Below the pieces are notes generated by a model that saw only the letters and a program-made list of their open reading frames with translations, did no database searches and was not told where the DNA came from. Shown one piece after another: positions 43,343 through 51,537 of a DNA stretch of 64,000 bases. Each line of letters starts with the position of its first letter. The stretch's first letter is position 1. The stretch comes from Flavobacterium foetidum (lineage in GTDB: Bacteria; Bacteroidota; Bacteroidia; Flavobacteriales; Flavobacteriaceae), in NCBI RefSeq assembly GCF_004634245.1, contig NZ_SJTF01000008.1, positions 62,001 to 126,000 of the forward strand, written 5' to 3'. The translations under genes were made by a program, and so were the position numbers.

Positions 43343-44446
43343 TCATTTCAAAAATTCAGAAGGAGAAAGTCCAGTTGCTTTTTTGAAGTTTCGATTAAAA
43401 GCCGTTTTCGAATTGAAGCCGCATTCAAAAGCAATAGAAAGCAAAGTGAATTTTTGATTTTCGGGCAGTAAAATCAGTTTTTTAAATTCTTCGACACGCT
43501 GTAAATTGATGTAGTCATAAAAGTTTTTTCCTTCGGCAGAATTAATGACTTGAGACAAAATGTTAGGATGAACATCTAGTTTTTGAGATAATTCCGCTAA
43601 AGTCAAATCTGGATTTTTATAGAGTTTTTCAGTCAGCATAATCTCAGTTAGTTTTTGATGAATGGACTGAAGCTGTTCTGAACTCAAACTTGATTTTTCG
43701 TATTTGATTTTTTCAGTTTGATTTTCCTCAACAAAAACGCTTTCTAAAACTAGGTTTTGAAAATTATCATTTTGTGAAATAGGCTGGTTCGTAAAAATTC
43801 CGACTTGCTTGATTCCGAAATAGCCAATAAATATTAAATAAAAAACGACAACAGAAAAGATATGTTTCTCTTCATAAAAAATAACTACGAGCCAGATTAT
43901 ACTTGATCCAAGAATTAAATACTGCAACCAACGCAGGTTAATCTTTTCAGTAAAAGAAAATTGGTCTGAAATGTTTTCTCTGTGTTTGGAAAGTTTCCGA
44001 AGTGAAAGTAAGGCATAGAAAATTCCGGAAATTAAAATAGCGCTGTATAAAATCAGAATCAGGTTTTCGTATCCTTTTCCATCATTTTGAAAAACGGTTA
44101 ATTTTTCCTGAAATGATAATGTGAAAAACGGCATTAAAACTAAAACAGCAATTACAAAGGGTAAAAAATGAAGCCAATTGTATTTTCGATGCGGATTTTG
44201 ATTGGTCAAAGCAGAAGTGTACAAATACAAAAACGGACCTTGCAATAAAGGCATTGGAAGTTCTAAACCCAGTAAAAATGGAAAAGAAGAAAAGTCTTTT
44301 TTATAATGCAGGTAATATAAAAACAAGTGAAACCCTGTGCAAAACAGCCAAAGCGCCAGAATTTTATCAGCTTCACTTTTGTTCTTTTTACTAGTTAGAA
44401 TAACGACCAGAAAAAAGGTGATTATAATGCCCGTTAAATACAACAT
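43343..44446 (-). CDS. Membrane-bound AraC-family regulator
   Basis: 367 residues. The first 230 hold seven or eight hydrophobic segments (for example MLYLTGIIITFFLVVILTS and FLPFVIAVLVLMPFF). The C-terminal AraC domain (about 268-367) has DLTLAELSQKLDVHPNILSQVIN and FKKLILLPENQKFTLLSIAFECGFNSKTAFNRNFKKATGLSPSEFLK across its two helix-turn-helix units. Such seven-helix AraC proteins are common in Flavobacteriia and may sense a membrane or periplasmic signal. Target unknown. Confidence 0.9.
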   Translation of the reverse strand: MLYLTGIIITFFLVVILTSKKNKSEADKILALWLFCTGFHLFLYYLHYKKDFSSFPFLLGLELPMPLLQGPFLYLYTSALTNQNPHRKYNWLHFLPFVIAVLVLMPFFTLSFQEKLTVFQNDGKGYENLILILYSAILISGIFYALLSLRKLSKHRENISDQFSFTEKINLRWLQYLILGSSIIWLVVIFYEEKHIFSVVVFYLIFIGYFGIKQVGIFTNQPISQNDNFQNLVLESVFVEENQTEKIKYEKSSLSSEQLQSIHQKLTEIMLTEKLYKNPDLTLAELSQKLDVHPNILSQVINSAEGKNFYDYINLQRVEEFKKLILLPENQKFTLLSIAFECGFNSKTAFNRNFKKATGLSPSEFLK

Positions 44447-44553
44447 GGTTTAGATTTTTGGTTAAATCGGTTTGTTGGAAATACGGAGCAAGATAAAATA
44501 TTTCCTGCAAATATTTGAATGTGTGGTGTTTTCTGTAGGTTATTAAAAAAGAA

Positions 44554-44713
44554 GCTTCGGAGAAGCGAATATTATAGCATAAATTAGATAGCAACGATTG
44601 AAGCTCCAGCAGAGCGACATAATTTGTATTATGATGATTTATATGTCGCTCCGCCGGAGCTTTTTTACATTCGCGGGATTTAATTTCTATAAATATATCG
44701 TCTCGCTGAGGCT
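44554..44713. repeat. GCTCCAGCGGAGCGA element, copy 2
   Basis: About 160 bp with the order of copy 1: GCTTCGGAGAAGC, AGCTCCAGCAGAGCGACAT (44602-44620) pairing with 44643-44661 (one mismatch), TTTTTT, TTTCTATAAATAT, CTCGCTGAGGCT. A broken CCCTACAGGTTT hairpin follows (44732-44757). Together they fill the 330-bp AraC/CvpA gap. Confidence 0.7.
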
Positions 44714-44776
44714 TTTGAATAATAAGCCCTACAGGTTTCAAAAACCAGGAGGGTTTAATTCTTATCGATACAAATA

Positions 44777-45322
44777 TTATTTTTCTGTCTGTTCTTTTTC
44801 TTCTTCTTGCTTTTCAGCATGCTCCTTTTTAAATGTTTCGTACCATTTCTCAATAGACGGATAAACAAAAGAAGCAACTTTTTTTACCGGATTATAAAAA
44901 ATGTAATTGTCTAAAGTTTCTTTTTTTGCGAAAGTATTATTGAAGTTTATCTTTTCGAATAAGGCTATAAAAATACTCAAAATCAGAATTGTTTTTAAAA
45001 CCCTGAAAAATCCTCCTCCGAGACTGTTAAGCCAGCCTAGCATGGCAAAATCTGCAATTCCGGTCAGCATTTTTGCTAGTAAATAAACGCCAATCACAAC
45101 CAGAATAAAAGTCAGAATAAAAGCCGTAATCTGAATATTGACCGGATTCCACGAAACATGTTTTGAAATCATTTCGGTCATGAATGAAGAAAATTTTATC
45201 GCAATATAAATTCCTAATAGAAGCGAGATAAAAGAAGCAACTTCAACAAAAAGCCCGTTTTTAATTCCTTTATACAAGCTAAAAGCCAAAAGTGCGGCAA
45301 CGATAATGTCAAAAAAACTCAT
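44777..45322 (-). CDS. CvpA family membrane protein
   Basis: 181 residues from the ATG at 45322; the longer open frame to 45400 runs through the promoter and is rejected. Four hydrophobic helices: FFDIIVAALLAFSLYKGIKNGL, VASFISLLLGIYIAI, ITAFILTFILVVIGVYLL and FRVLKTILILSIFIALF. LGWLNSLGGGFFRVLK is the CvpA signature. The tail is charged and Glu-rich. CvpA proteins affect colicin V export, biofilm and envelope stress in other bacteria; their exact role is unclear. Confidence 0.88.
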   Translation of the reverse strand: MSFFDIIVAALLAFSLYKGIKNGLFVEVASFISLLLGIYIAIKFSSFMTEMISKHVSWNPVNIQITAFILTFILVVIGVYLLAKMLTGIADFAMLGWLNSLGGGFFRVLKTILILSIFIALFEKINFNNTFAKKETLDNYIFYNPVKKVASFVYPSIEKWYETFKKEHAEKQEEEKEQTEK

Positions 45323-45349
45323 GTTTAGGTTTTGGTGTTTAATGAGGCG

Positions 45350-45357
45350 CAAAGATA
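45350..45357 (-). promoter_or_regulatory. -7 element upstream of cvpA
   Basis: TATCTTTG on the minus strand, a full TAnnTTTG, 28 bp before the chosen ATG. It sets the start at 45322. Confidence 0.5.
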
Positions 45358-45422
45358 GGTTTTTTTTGAGGTTCAGAGTGGCAGAGAGACAAAGGTTCAA
45401 AGGTTTTATAAAATGAGATAAA

Positions 45423-45551
45423 TTTCAACACATAGAAACATAGTTTCAAAACTGTATAAACGCGTTTCACTTGTTTTGCTATGTGTTAGAAACTAGTTTC
45501 TTTTGGTTTACTTTTTGGCTCAAAAAAAATCTATGTTTCTATGTGTTTAAA
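45423..45551. repeat. TTTAAACACATAG element, copy E
   Basis: 129 bp, the shortest copy. Left end CAACACATAGAAACATAG, inner GAAACTAGTTTC, right end CTATGTTTCTATGTGTTT. It lies between the cvpA promoter and the next gene. Confidence 0.75.
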
Positions 45552-45580
45552 ATTTTTAGGCACATTGTATATGAACTATG

Positions 45581-45588
45581 TATCTTTG
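45581..45588 (+). promoter_or_regulatory. -7 element upstream of the 118-residue protein gene
   Basis: TATCTTTG. The nearest TTG is only 13 bp upstream. The leader would be about 90 nt. Confidence 0.4.
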
Positions 45589-45685
45589 CAAATCAAAATT
45601 TAGAAATCAGATTACGATTCTGTCCCCTTCAGAATCAGATTTTTCAGCAATCTGATATCTAAAATCAACAATCTAAAATCACACA

Positions 45686-46042
45686 ATGTCTAGAGATATA
45701 CAACTAAAGGAGCGCTGGGAAAAGCTCGTCGATATACTTTCCAATCAGTTTTCGCAAGGCGAAGATTTAGATTTGGATTCTATAATTTATTTAATCGGGG
45801 TTCAGGAATACGGAAAAGTGCATCGTCAATACAAAAAAGACGAAAAACTAAATTTAATGCACATTGCCATCTGCCGATTATTGGAGCCTTACGGATTTTA
45901 CGAATTCGAATATTTTGACGAAGAAGGCTGGCCGCATTATAAGGTTAAAGAACAATTACCTCCGTTAAAGGCAGGTGAACAATCGGTTTTAATGAAAGAA
46001 GCGATCGTGAATTACTTTTTAGAAAGAAAACTTATTGACTAG
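45686..46042 (+). CDS. Conserved hypothetical protein
   Basis: 118 residues, acidic and soluble, with no signal peptide. LDSIIYLIGVQEYGKVHRQYKKDEKLNLMHIAICRLLEPYGFYE is strongly helical, and FEYFDEEGWPHYKVKEQLP looks like a short beta segment. The codon use and length suggest a real, conserved flavobacterial protein. I do not recognise the family. Confidence 0.75.
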   Translation: MSRDIQLKERWEKLVDILSNQFSQGEDLDLDSIIYLIGVQEYGKVHRQYKKDEKLNLMHIAICRLLEPYGFYEFEYFDEEGWPHYKVKEQLPPLKAGEQSVLMKEAIVNYFLERKLID

Positions 46043-46046
46043 ATTT

Positions 46047-46158
46047 TTTAGTGTTCAGTATTCAGTTTTTTAGTATTCAGTACTGTAAACTGCAACTAAG
46101 CAAGCCACTGACCACTAAATATCTGAACACTGATTACTAAAAAAACTGAATACTAAAA
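46047..46158. repeat. AGTGTTCAGTATTCAG repeat, copy 1
   Basis: An imperfect inverted repeat of the words AGTGTTCAG and CTGAACACT flanked by TTTTTTAG. Similar stretches occur at 48631-48788 and 57228-57310, each filling the gap next to a stop codon. Confidence 0.55.
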
Positions 46159-46159
46159 A

Positions 46160-46687
46160 ATGTGTAGATACGCCATGACATCCTATAAGCCTCATTACGC
46201 TTGTTTTAATTGTCGAAAGACTTTTAAAAGAAGATTAATGGGTGATATCAAAAAAGGAGAAGCTTCTGTTTTTGAAGCTAAATGCCCTGAATGTGCCCAA
46301 TTAATGGCAAATATGGGACTCGATTTTGAATCGCCTAAAAAGGATGATGTCAAAAAATGGGAACATCTAAAAAGTTTATATTCCGTTGGCATTACTTTTC
46401 ATTCCTGCGGCTGCAGTGGACCAGGTTATATTCCGAATTCGAAGGAAAAACTAATCGAATATTTTGAAGAGATGAAAAAAACATATTTGAAGAATATGGA
46501 TTTTTGGCGCAACAGAATTGAACCTTCAACTAAAAAAGAAAAAGAACGCGATACAAATAAAAACTGGTCTGAATTGGCCAGGATTTCTTCTAATTATAAA
46601 AAAGAAGTAGTTACCAATCAGGAAGGTTTAGAGTATTGGCATGAACAGGTTAAAAAAATCGAAGAAAAACTAAGTCTCATAAAATAA
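46160..46687 (+). CDS. Hypothetical protein with zinc-ribbon-like Cys
   Basis: 175 residues. The N-terminus has CFNCRKTFKR (about 15-24) and AKCPECAQLM (about 40-49), a four-Cys arrangement fitting a zinc ribbon, then SCGCSGPGY (about 87-95). The second half is a charged coiled coil. It could bind nucleic acid or protein. Start codon ATG directly after the repeat; family not recognised. Confidence 0.7.
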   Translation: MCRYAMTSYKPHYACFNCRKTFKRRLMGDIKKGEASVFEAKCPECAQLMANMGLDFESPKKDDVKKWEHLKSLYSVGITFHSCGCSGPGYIPNSKEKLIEYFEEMKKTYLKNMDFWRNRIEPSTKKEKERDTNKNWSELARISSNYKKEVVTNQEGLEYWHEQVKKIEEKLSLIK

Positions 46688-46811
46688 ATTTTAAACACTC
46701 AGAAGCAGACAATTTTACAGATTTTACAAAGGGCAGTGTAGTGTAAATATCCTGTTTTACAGCTACAAAGGAAACTTTGAACTTTAAGCGGTAAACTTTA
46801 AACAAAATACT

Positions 46812-46819
46812 TAAATTTG
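46812..46819 (+). promoter_or_regulatory. -7 element upstream of pheS
   Basis: TAAATTTG, a full TAnnTTTG match, giving a leader of about 15 nt. No -33 TTTG at a normal distance. Confidence 0.45.
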
Positions 46820-46841
46820 TATTCTCAAGAAACGAATGAAA

Positions 46842-47861
46842 ATGATAGATAAGATTAAAGAATATATTGGCGAAGCAGAAGCTTTTTCAACTGAAAACGC
46901 AGCAGAACTAGAAGCATTCCGTATAAAATTCTTAGGAAAAAAAGGAATTTTAAATGATTTTTTCGCCGAGTTTAGAAATGTTCCAAACGATCAGAAAAAA
47001 GAATTCGGTCAGGTAGTAAACGCTTTAAAAAATGCGGCCGAAGATAAAGTTAAAACTATTGCAGAAACTTTAGAAAGCAAAGAGGAAGCAAAAGGTATTT
47101 TTGGCGATTTAACACGTGCTGCAGAACCAGTAATTATTGGTTCGCGCCACCCGATTTCTATCGTAAAAAATCAGATTATAGATATTTTTGCCAACATCGG
47201 ATTCAACGTTTCTGAAGGTCCGGAAATCGAAGACGACTGGCATAACTTTACGGCATTGAACTTGCCAGAATATCATCCAGCAAGAGATATGCAGGATACG
47301 TTTTTCATTCAGACCAATCCTGATGTGTTGTTGCGTACGCATACATCATCTGTTCAGGTGCGTTATATGGAAAATCATAAACCGCCAATTCGTACGATTT
47401 CTCCGGGACGTGTTTTCCGTAACGAAGCAATTTCATCTCGTTCGCACTGTATTTTCCATCAAGTGGAAGGATTGTACATTGACAAAGATGTATCTTTCGC
47501 CGATTTGAAACAGACGTTGCTTTATTTCACAAAAGAAATGTTCGGCAAATCTAAGATTCGTCTTCGTCCGTCGTATTTCCCATTTACAGAGCCAAGTGCC
47601 GAAATTGATATTTATTGGGGACTAAAAACAGAAACCGATTACCGTATCACAAAAGGAACCGGCTGGTTGGAAATTGGAGGTTGCGGAATGGTTGACCCAA
47701 ACGTTTTGAAAAACTGTGACATCAATCCAGACGAATACAACGGATTTGCGTTCGGAATGGGAGTAGAGCGTATTGCAATGCTTTTATACCAAATTGGAGA
47801 TATCCGTATGTTCTACGAAAATGATGTTCGTTTCTTAGAGCAGTTTAAAGCTAATATTTAG
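46842..47861 (+). CDS. pheS: Phenylalanyl-tRNA synthetase alpha chain
   Basis: 339 residues from the ATG at 46842 (MIDKIKEY); another in-frame ATG lies two codons upstream. PheS joins PheT as alpha2-beta2 and charges tRNA-Phe. An N-terminal coiled coil precedes the class II catalytic core: motif 1 region [19 protein letters not shown], motif 2 [45 protein letters not shown] and motif 3 [17 protein letters not shown]. pheT is not adjacent. A structured repeat begins directly after the stop. Confidence 0.97.
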   Translation: MIDKIKEYIGEAEAFSTENAAELEAFRIKFLGKKGILNDFFAEFRNVPNDQKKEFGQVVNALKNAAEDKVKTIAETLESKEEAKGIFGDLTRAAEPVIIGSRHPISIVKNQIIDIFANIGFNVSEGPEIEDDWHNFTALNLPEYHPARDMQDTFFIQTNPDVLLRTHTSSVQVRYMENHKPPIRTISPGRVFRNEAISSRSHCIFHQVEGLYIDKDVSFADLKQTLLYFTKEMFGKSKIRLRPSYFPFTEPSAEIDIYWGLKTETDYRITKGTGWLEIGGCGMVDPNVLKNCDINPDEYNGFAFGMGVERIAMLLYQIGDIRMFYENDVRFLEQFKANI

Positions 47862-47950
47862 GAGCTGTTTCCTGCTGTCCGCTGTATCTTTTGTCTCGTT
47901 GAAAAAACGAGACAAAAGGATGCCGCTTCCATCAGGGCTAGGGCTTTACG
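47862..47950 (+). repeat. Structured element related to the double-hairpin family
   Basis: It starts at the base after the pheS stop. Order: GCTGTTTCCTGCTGTCCGC, a hairpin (TTTTGTCTCGTT at 47889-47900 with its complement at 47906-47917), then GATGCCGCTTCCATCAGGGC. GCTGTCCGC and GCTTCCATC recur in the 116-bp elements on either side of their hairpin 2, so this is a related or reduced member. Confidence 0.6.
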
Positions 47951-48004
47951 TTATAAACGACCTTGCGATGTGTCAAAATTATCGAAAATTTAAGCTTAAT
48001 TCTC

Positions 48005-48136
48005 TTTTTACCATTAAGCAATTAAGGTAATTAAGATTTAAGGCAAGATAGTAATCATTATAGGTTTATAAGATATATTAAGCTTCCTGTTTTCATCAAA
48101 CAAAACTTAACTTTCTTAATAACTTAATGGTAAAAA
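48005..48136. repeat. TTTTTACCATTAAG inverted repeat
   Basis: Perfect 14-bp arms (48005-48018, 48123-48136). Similar in ends and layout to the AACCATATAAG repeats of the glycan locus. Lies between pheS and the next gene. Confidence 0.6.
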
Positions 48137-48222
48137 AAGGAAACTTTGGCATAATTACCTTTACAATAAACAAACCTTTGTTGAAGTTTCAGGCTTTGAC
48201 AAAGGTTTTTAAAATTTAAATA

Positions 48223-48630
48223 ATGAAAAAAGATATAATAATTCCGGAAGTCGAAAACGTATTTCTTGCCGCCGTGCAGGAATGGAGCGACGATTTTATG
48301 GAAAAAGTATGGTACGCTTATTTGGTTAATGATAGTGATTTCAACTTAGATAGCGTCATGGTAGTTTCGAAAGCATTTGGAACTATTGATGGCGAAATGA
48401 AAAAAACTTCGATTCTGCGTCATGCTTTTGTGGAAGTTCCTTCAGTTTCTGTTGTAAAAATAGAATTGATTGAAAAAAGCCTTTTAGTATTGAACAACGA
48501 ATTCATGGTAACTTTCTTCATCGGAAATACATTATACGATAAGAAATTTATCTTCAAAGCCAATTCGCTTGACGAAAACAAAACGGAAGAAGTGCCGATT
48601 TTGTTTGTTGAAGGGGTGATGGTGAAGTAG
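48223..48630 (+). CDS. Conserved hypothetical protein
   Basis: 135 residues, soluble, no signal peptide. EVENVFLAAVQEWSDDFMEKVWYAYLVNDSDFNLDSVMVVSKAFG is followed by beta-rich segments. The protein seems typical of Flavobacteriia, where it is sometimes mislabelled as a tRNA synthetase fragment because of its position near pheS. It shares no motif with PheS. Function unknown. Confidence 0.75.
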   Translation: MKKDIIIPEVENVFLAAVQEWSDDFMEKVWYAYLVNDSDFNLDSVMVVSKAFGTIDGEMKKTSILRHAFVEVPSVSVVKIELIEKSLLVLNNEFMVTFFIGNTLYDKKFIFKANSLDENKTEEVPILFVEGVMVK

Positions 48631-48788
48631 TGGTCAGTGATCAGATTTTTTAGTAATCAGTTACAGACGTTACATATAAACAAAAAGTCAGGAAGATTAT
48701 TTTTCTCCTGACTTTTTGTTTTTTAAGTAACTACCTTGACCACTAAAGGTATCACTGAATACTAAAAACCTGACCACTGAATACTAAA
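48631..48788. repeat. AGTGATCAG/ACTGAATAC repeat, copy 2
   Basis: Outer words of the type AGTGATCAGATTTTTTAG and CACTGAATACTAAAA enclose a terminator hairpin. Related to 46047-46158. Confidence 0.5.
48682..48718 (+). terminator. Terminator of the 135-residue protein gene
   Basis: Perfect 12-bp stem (AAAAAGTCAGGA, 48682-48693; TCCTGACTTTTT, 48706-48717) with flanking A and T runs; it can also end the minus-strand peroxidase operon. Confidence 0.8.
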
Positions 48789-48789
48789 A

Positions 48790-49929
48790 CTACTGTGGTA
48801 AAACAGGCTGTTTCATTCTATATCCTGTGCTTGATAGACTCATAATAAAATCTTCTAAAGCAAGCAGTTCTGATTGACTCAAATCTAATTTTTTTATCAG
48901 TTTAGAAGTGGTTGGAAACAAAGTATCATTTAACTGAGTTTCTTTTCGTTTGGGCTGAGGCATTCCGGCGTTGTAAATGTTTAAAACGCCGCGCAAATTC
49001 GGAAATAAACCATTGTGCATATACGGTGCATTTTGAGCCGCTCCGCGTAAAGACTGCGTTTTAAATTCGCCTACATTTTCAGCTTTTCCCGTTACATTGT
49101 ATCTTCCTAAATCCTCATATTGTCTTCCGTAATACGTAAGACCAACATTATGAAATTTATTATCGGCAAAATTGGCTGTATTATGACAATTAATGCATCT
49201 TGCTTTGGTACGGAATAAATGTAAACCTAGAACCTGTCTGTTAGTTAATTGAGTAGAATCTCCTTCAATGAATCTATCAAATTTACTTTTCGGACTAATT
49301 AGAGTTCTTTCGAAAGTAGCAATAGCTTTTAAAATTTCTTCCTGAGTTAATTTTTCTTTTCCGAAAGCTTTTTTAAAATACGGTTTATAACCTTTTATTT
49401 TGTTTAAGCGTTTGGTGGCTAAATCGATATGAAAGTTCATTTCTTTAGCATCTTGTATGGGGAAACTGGCCTGATCTTCGAGAGATTTGGCTCTTCCGTC
49501 CCAAAAGAAAACTTTAGAATAGGCAATGTTGAGTAAACTTGGCGCATTTCTACTTCCTTGCTGTCTGTCTTCTCCGTAGGAAACTCTTCTAGCATCGCCC
49601 CAGTTTAATTCGGGATCGTGGCAGTTGGCACACGAAATCTGACCGGATTTGGATAATCTCGGATCAAAAAAGAGCACTTTGCCTAATTCGGCTTTTTCTT
49701 CAGTATACGGATTGTTTGCCGGGAATTCGGGTTTGCCTAAAGTTCCGATGTCTTCAAATCCCTGAGTGTAAACCATAGAGTCTACTTCAGGCTTTGGCCA
49801 TTTTTGATAATCGCCACTGCTATAGAGCGCTTTTAATTCTGAAATCGAAAATTGAGGCTCTATTTTAGAATAAGATAATAGGATTAGTGAAAATAACATT
49901 GCCCAGACGGCAATCAATTTTGTTTTCAT
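48790..49929 (-). CDS. Di-heme cytochrome c peroxidase (CcpA/MauG family)
   Basis: 379 residues with an N-terminal signal/anchor (about 5-20). Two heme c sites: CANCHDPELNWGD (about 98-102) and CINCHNTANFAD (about 250). Family segments are LGKVLFFDPRLSKSGQISC, RNAPSLLNIA, FFWDGRAKSLEDQA, FERTLISPKSKFDRFI and TQSLRGAAQNAPYMHNG. These periplasmic enzymes reduce hydrogen peroxide or, as in MauG, oxidise a protein substrate. Last gene of a four-gene operon starting with a TonB receptor, 1 bp after the barrel gene. Confidence 0.93.
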   Translation of the reverse strand: MKTKLIAVWAMLFSLILLSYSKIEPQFSISELKALYSSGDYQKWPKPEVDSMVYTQGFEDIGTLGKPEFPANNPYTEEKAELGKVLFFDPRLSKSGQISCANCHDPELNWGDARRVSYGEDRQQGSRNAPSLLNIAYSKVFFWDGRAKSLEDQASFPIQDAKEMNFHIDLATKRLNKIKGYKPYFKKAFGKEKLTQEEILKAIATFERTLISPKSKFDRFIEGDSTQLTNRQVLGLHLFRTKARCINCHNTANFADNKFHNVGLTYYGRQYEDLGRYNVTGKAENVGEFKTQSLRGAAQNAPYMHNGLFPNLRGVLNIYNAGMPQPKRKETQLNDTLFPTTSKLIKKLDLSQSELLALEDFIMSLSSTGYRMKQPVLPQ

Positions 49930-49930
49930 T

Positions 49931-51526
49931 TTAATAATTTAATTGTACACCCATTTGAACCCAATAGGTGGTATTGGTATTAATGCTGACTGGATAATCA
50001 GTTTGTTTTTTAAGTGCGATTTTCTCTTTTAGATTGGTAAAGAAAACCACTGTTTTATTGTTTTTTACAGGATAACTGTATTGTAAACGTAATTCTGACG
50101 CAAAATAATTTGTGGTATTGACAGCATAATCGTAAAGAATCACTTCGTCAAAAAATCTGGCATTTGTTCCTCCCGAAGTATCATAATAGTCCAATTTTGA
50201 TGGAAGCGGAAAATACATATTGAAACTTGCCGTTGCATTCAATTTACTTTTATCAAAAGCAAAATCTTTACTCGTATAAATTCCAGTATTTAATGAATTC
50301 AATTTGATATGTGTTGTGGCCAAAACATCATCGTATTCGTTTTGCTGGTAAAGCAGATTCAAACCCACTAAATAATCAATTTTAGAACCTGATTTTTGGG
50401 CCAATGAGGCTGTCCAATTGATTTTATTCAGTGAATTGGTATAATTGTAACCATTACTTTTTGTGTCAAAATTTTTCGCATCACTTTGATCATATTGCAA
50501 AGTAGATTGAATTTCTTTTTTATTCCATTTGTGCATGGCGAATATTTCGGCATGATTGGAGTTTGTTTTAAGTTTTAACCGTTCGTTTGCTTTAAGTGTA
50601 TAGGAACTGGAATAAAAAATATTGTTTGAGTTTTGTTTGTGATATAAAGCGGTTATAATTGTTTTCTTATTTGAAAAAGTATAGCCTAGCCCCAGTTTAT
50701 TTACTTGATCAATATAGGTATAAGTAAAACCTCCTTCATTATTTCTAAAAGAATTTAGAATTCTACCATAACCAGCATTAAAACGAAGATAAGTTTCAGG
50801 ATAGATTTCCAGATTTAAATTGGTATTATTGTAGGTATAGTTGAAATCTTTTTGATTTTCGGCATAATTGCCAAAAGCAAAGGCTTTATGATTTTTAGTT
50901 AACTGATAACCAATTTGCATTTCTCCTCCCAAATTTCTGTTTATGATTTGTGATCTGGCATCTAAAGTTCTACTGAATTTTTCGGTACCATACTTGGCTT
51001 TAACAGCCACAGATAAATGATTGGTAATGTCTTTAGAAAAACCTCCGCTCAAAGCATAAACCTGATTGTCCCAATCGGCTTTTCTGGGAACATAAAAATA
51101 ATGCGGGTCAATTACTTCCTGTTCTTCGGCACGGTCATCAGAAAGTACCCAGCCAAGATTTTTTTCAAGTATTTTTTTGATGGCCAAATCCCCAAATAAT
51201 TTCCATCTGGATTTTGTTGTAAAATAACCCTGCGCTAAAAATTGATACGTATTGATTTCGTTCGCGATCCGTTTTCTTGCAAATTCATTTTGCTGATGTT
51301 CATACGAAACTTCGGTAAAGGTGAAATCTTTAATATTGGGATTGGTATATGCAATTGGGTATTTAAAAATTTGATTTTTGATTTGATTATCAATAATGTG
51401 ATTCTGCACTTTTATAGTGTCTTGTGCATTCACTGTAAAAGCGAAAGAAAACAATAAAAGAAGTAATGCCCAGAATCTCCAGGCATTACTTTTATTGTAA
51501 TATATTTTAGTTTTATTGATTTTCAT
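49931..51526 (-). CDS. DUF6850-like outer-membrane barrel protein
   Basis: 531 residues. A signal peptide follows an unusually long basic N-terminus (about 1-35, LLFSFAFTVNAQ). The rest is rich in amphipathic strands (GGEMQIGYQLTKNHKAFAFG, LRFNAGYGRILNSF) and ends TTYWVQMGVQLNY with the aromatic terminus of a barrel. Its place between a DUF4876 lipoprotein and a cytochrome c peroxidase gene is what I know for the DUF6850 group, so the label rests on context and fold. Function unknown. Confidence 0.72.
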   Translation of the reverse strand: MKINKTKIYYNKSNAWRFWALLLLLFSFAFTVNAQDTIKVQNHIIDNQIKNQIFKYPIAYTNPNIKDFTFTEVSYEHQQNEFARKRIANEINTYQFLAQGYFTTKSRWKLFGDLAIKKILEKNLGWVLSDDRAEEQEVIDPHYFYVPRKADWDNQVYALSGGFSKDITNHLSVAVKAKYGTEKFSRTLDARSQIINRNLGGEMQIGYQLTKNHKAFAFGNYAENQKDFNYTYNNTNLNLEIYPETYLRFNAGYGRILNSFRNNEGGFTYTYIDQVNKLGLGYTFSNKKTIITALYHKQNSNNIFYSSSYTLKANERLKLKTNSNHAEIFAMHKWNKKEIQSTLQYDQSDAKNFDTKSNGYNYTNSLNKINWTASLAQKSGSKIDYLVGLNLLYQQNEYDDVLATTHIKLNSLNTGIYTSKDFAFDKSKLNATASFNMYFPLPSKLDYYDTSGGTNARFFDEVILYDYAVNTTNYFASELRLQYSYPVKNNKTVVFFTNLKEKIALKKQTDYPVSINTNTTYWVQMGVQLNY

Positions 51527-51537
51527 TAAAGAAAATT

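Noticed and set aside
45323..45400. N-terminal extension of CvpA
   Set aside because: It spans the -7 box and adds a basic segment absent from the family.
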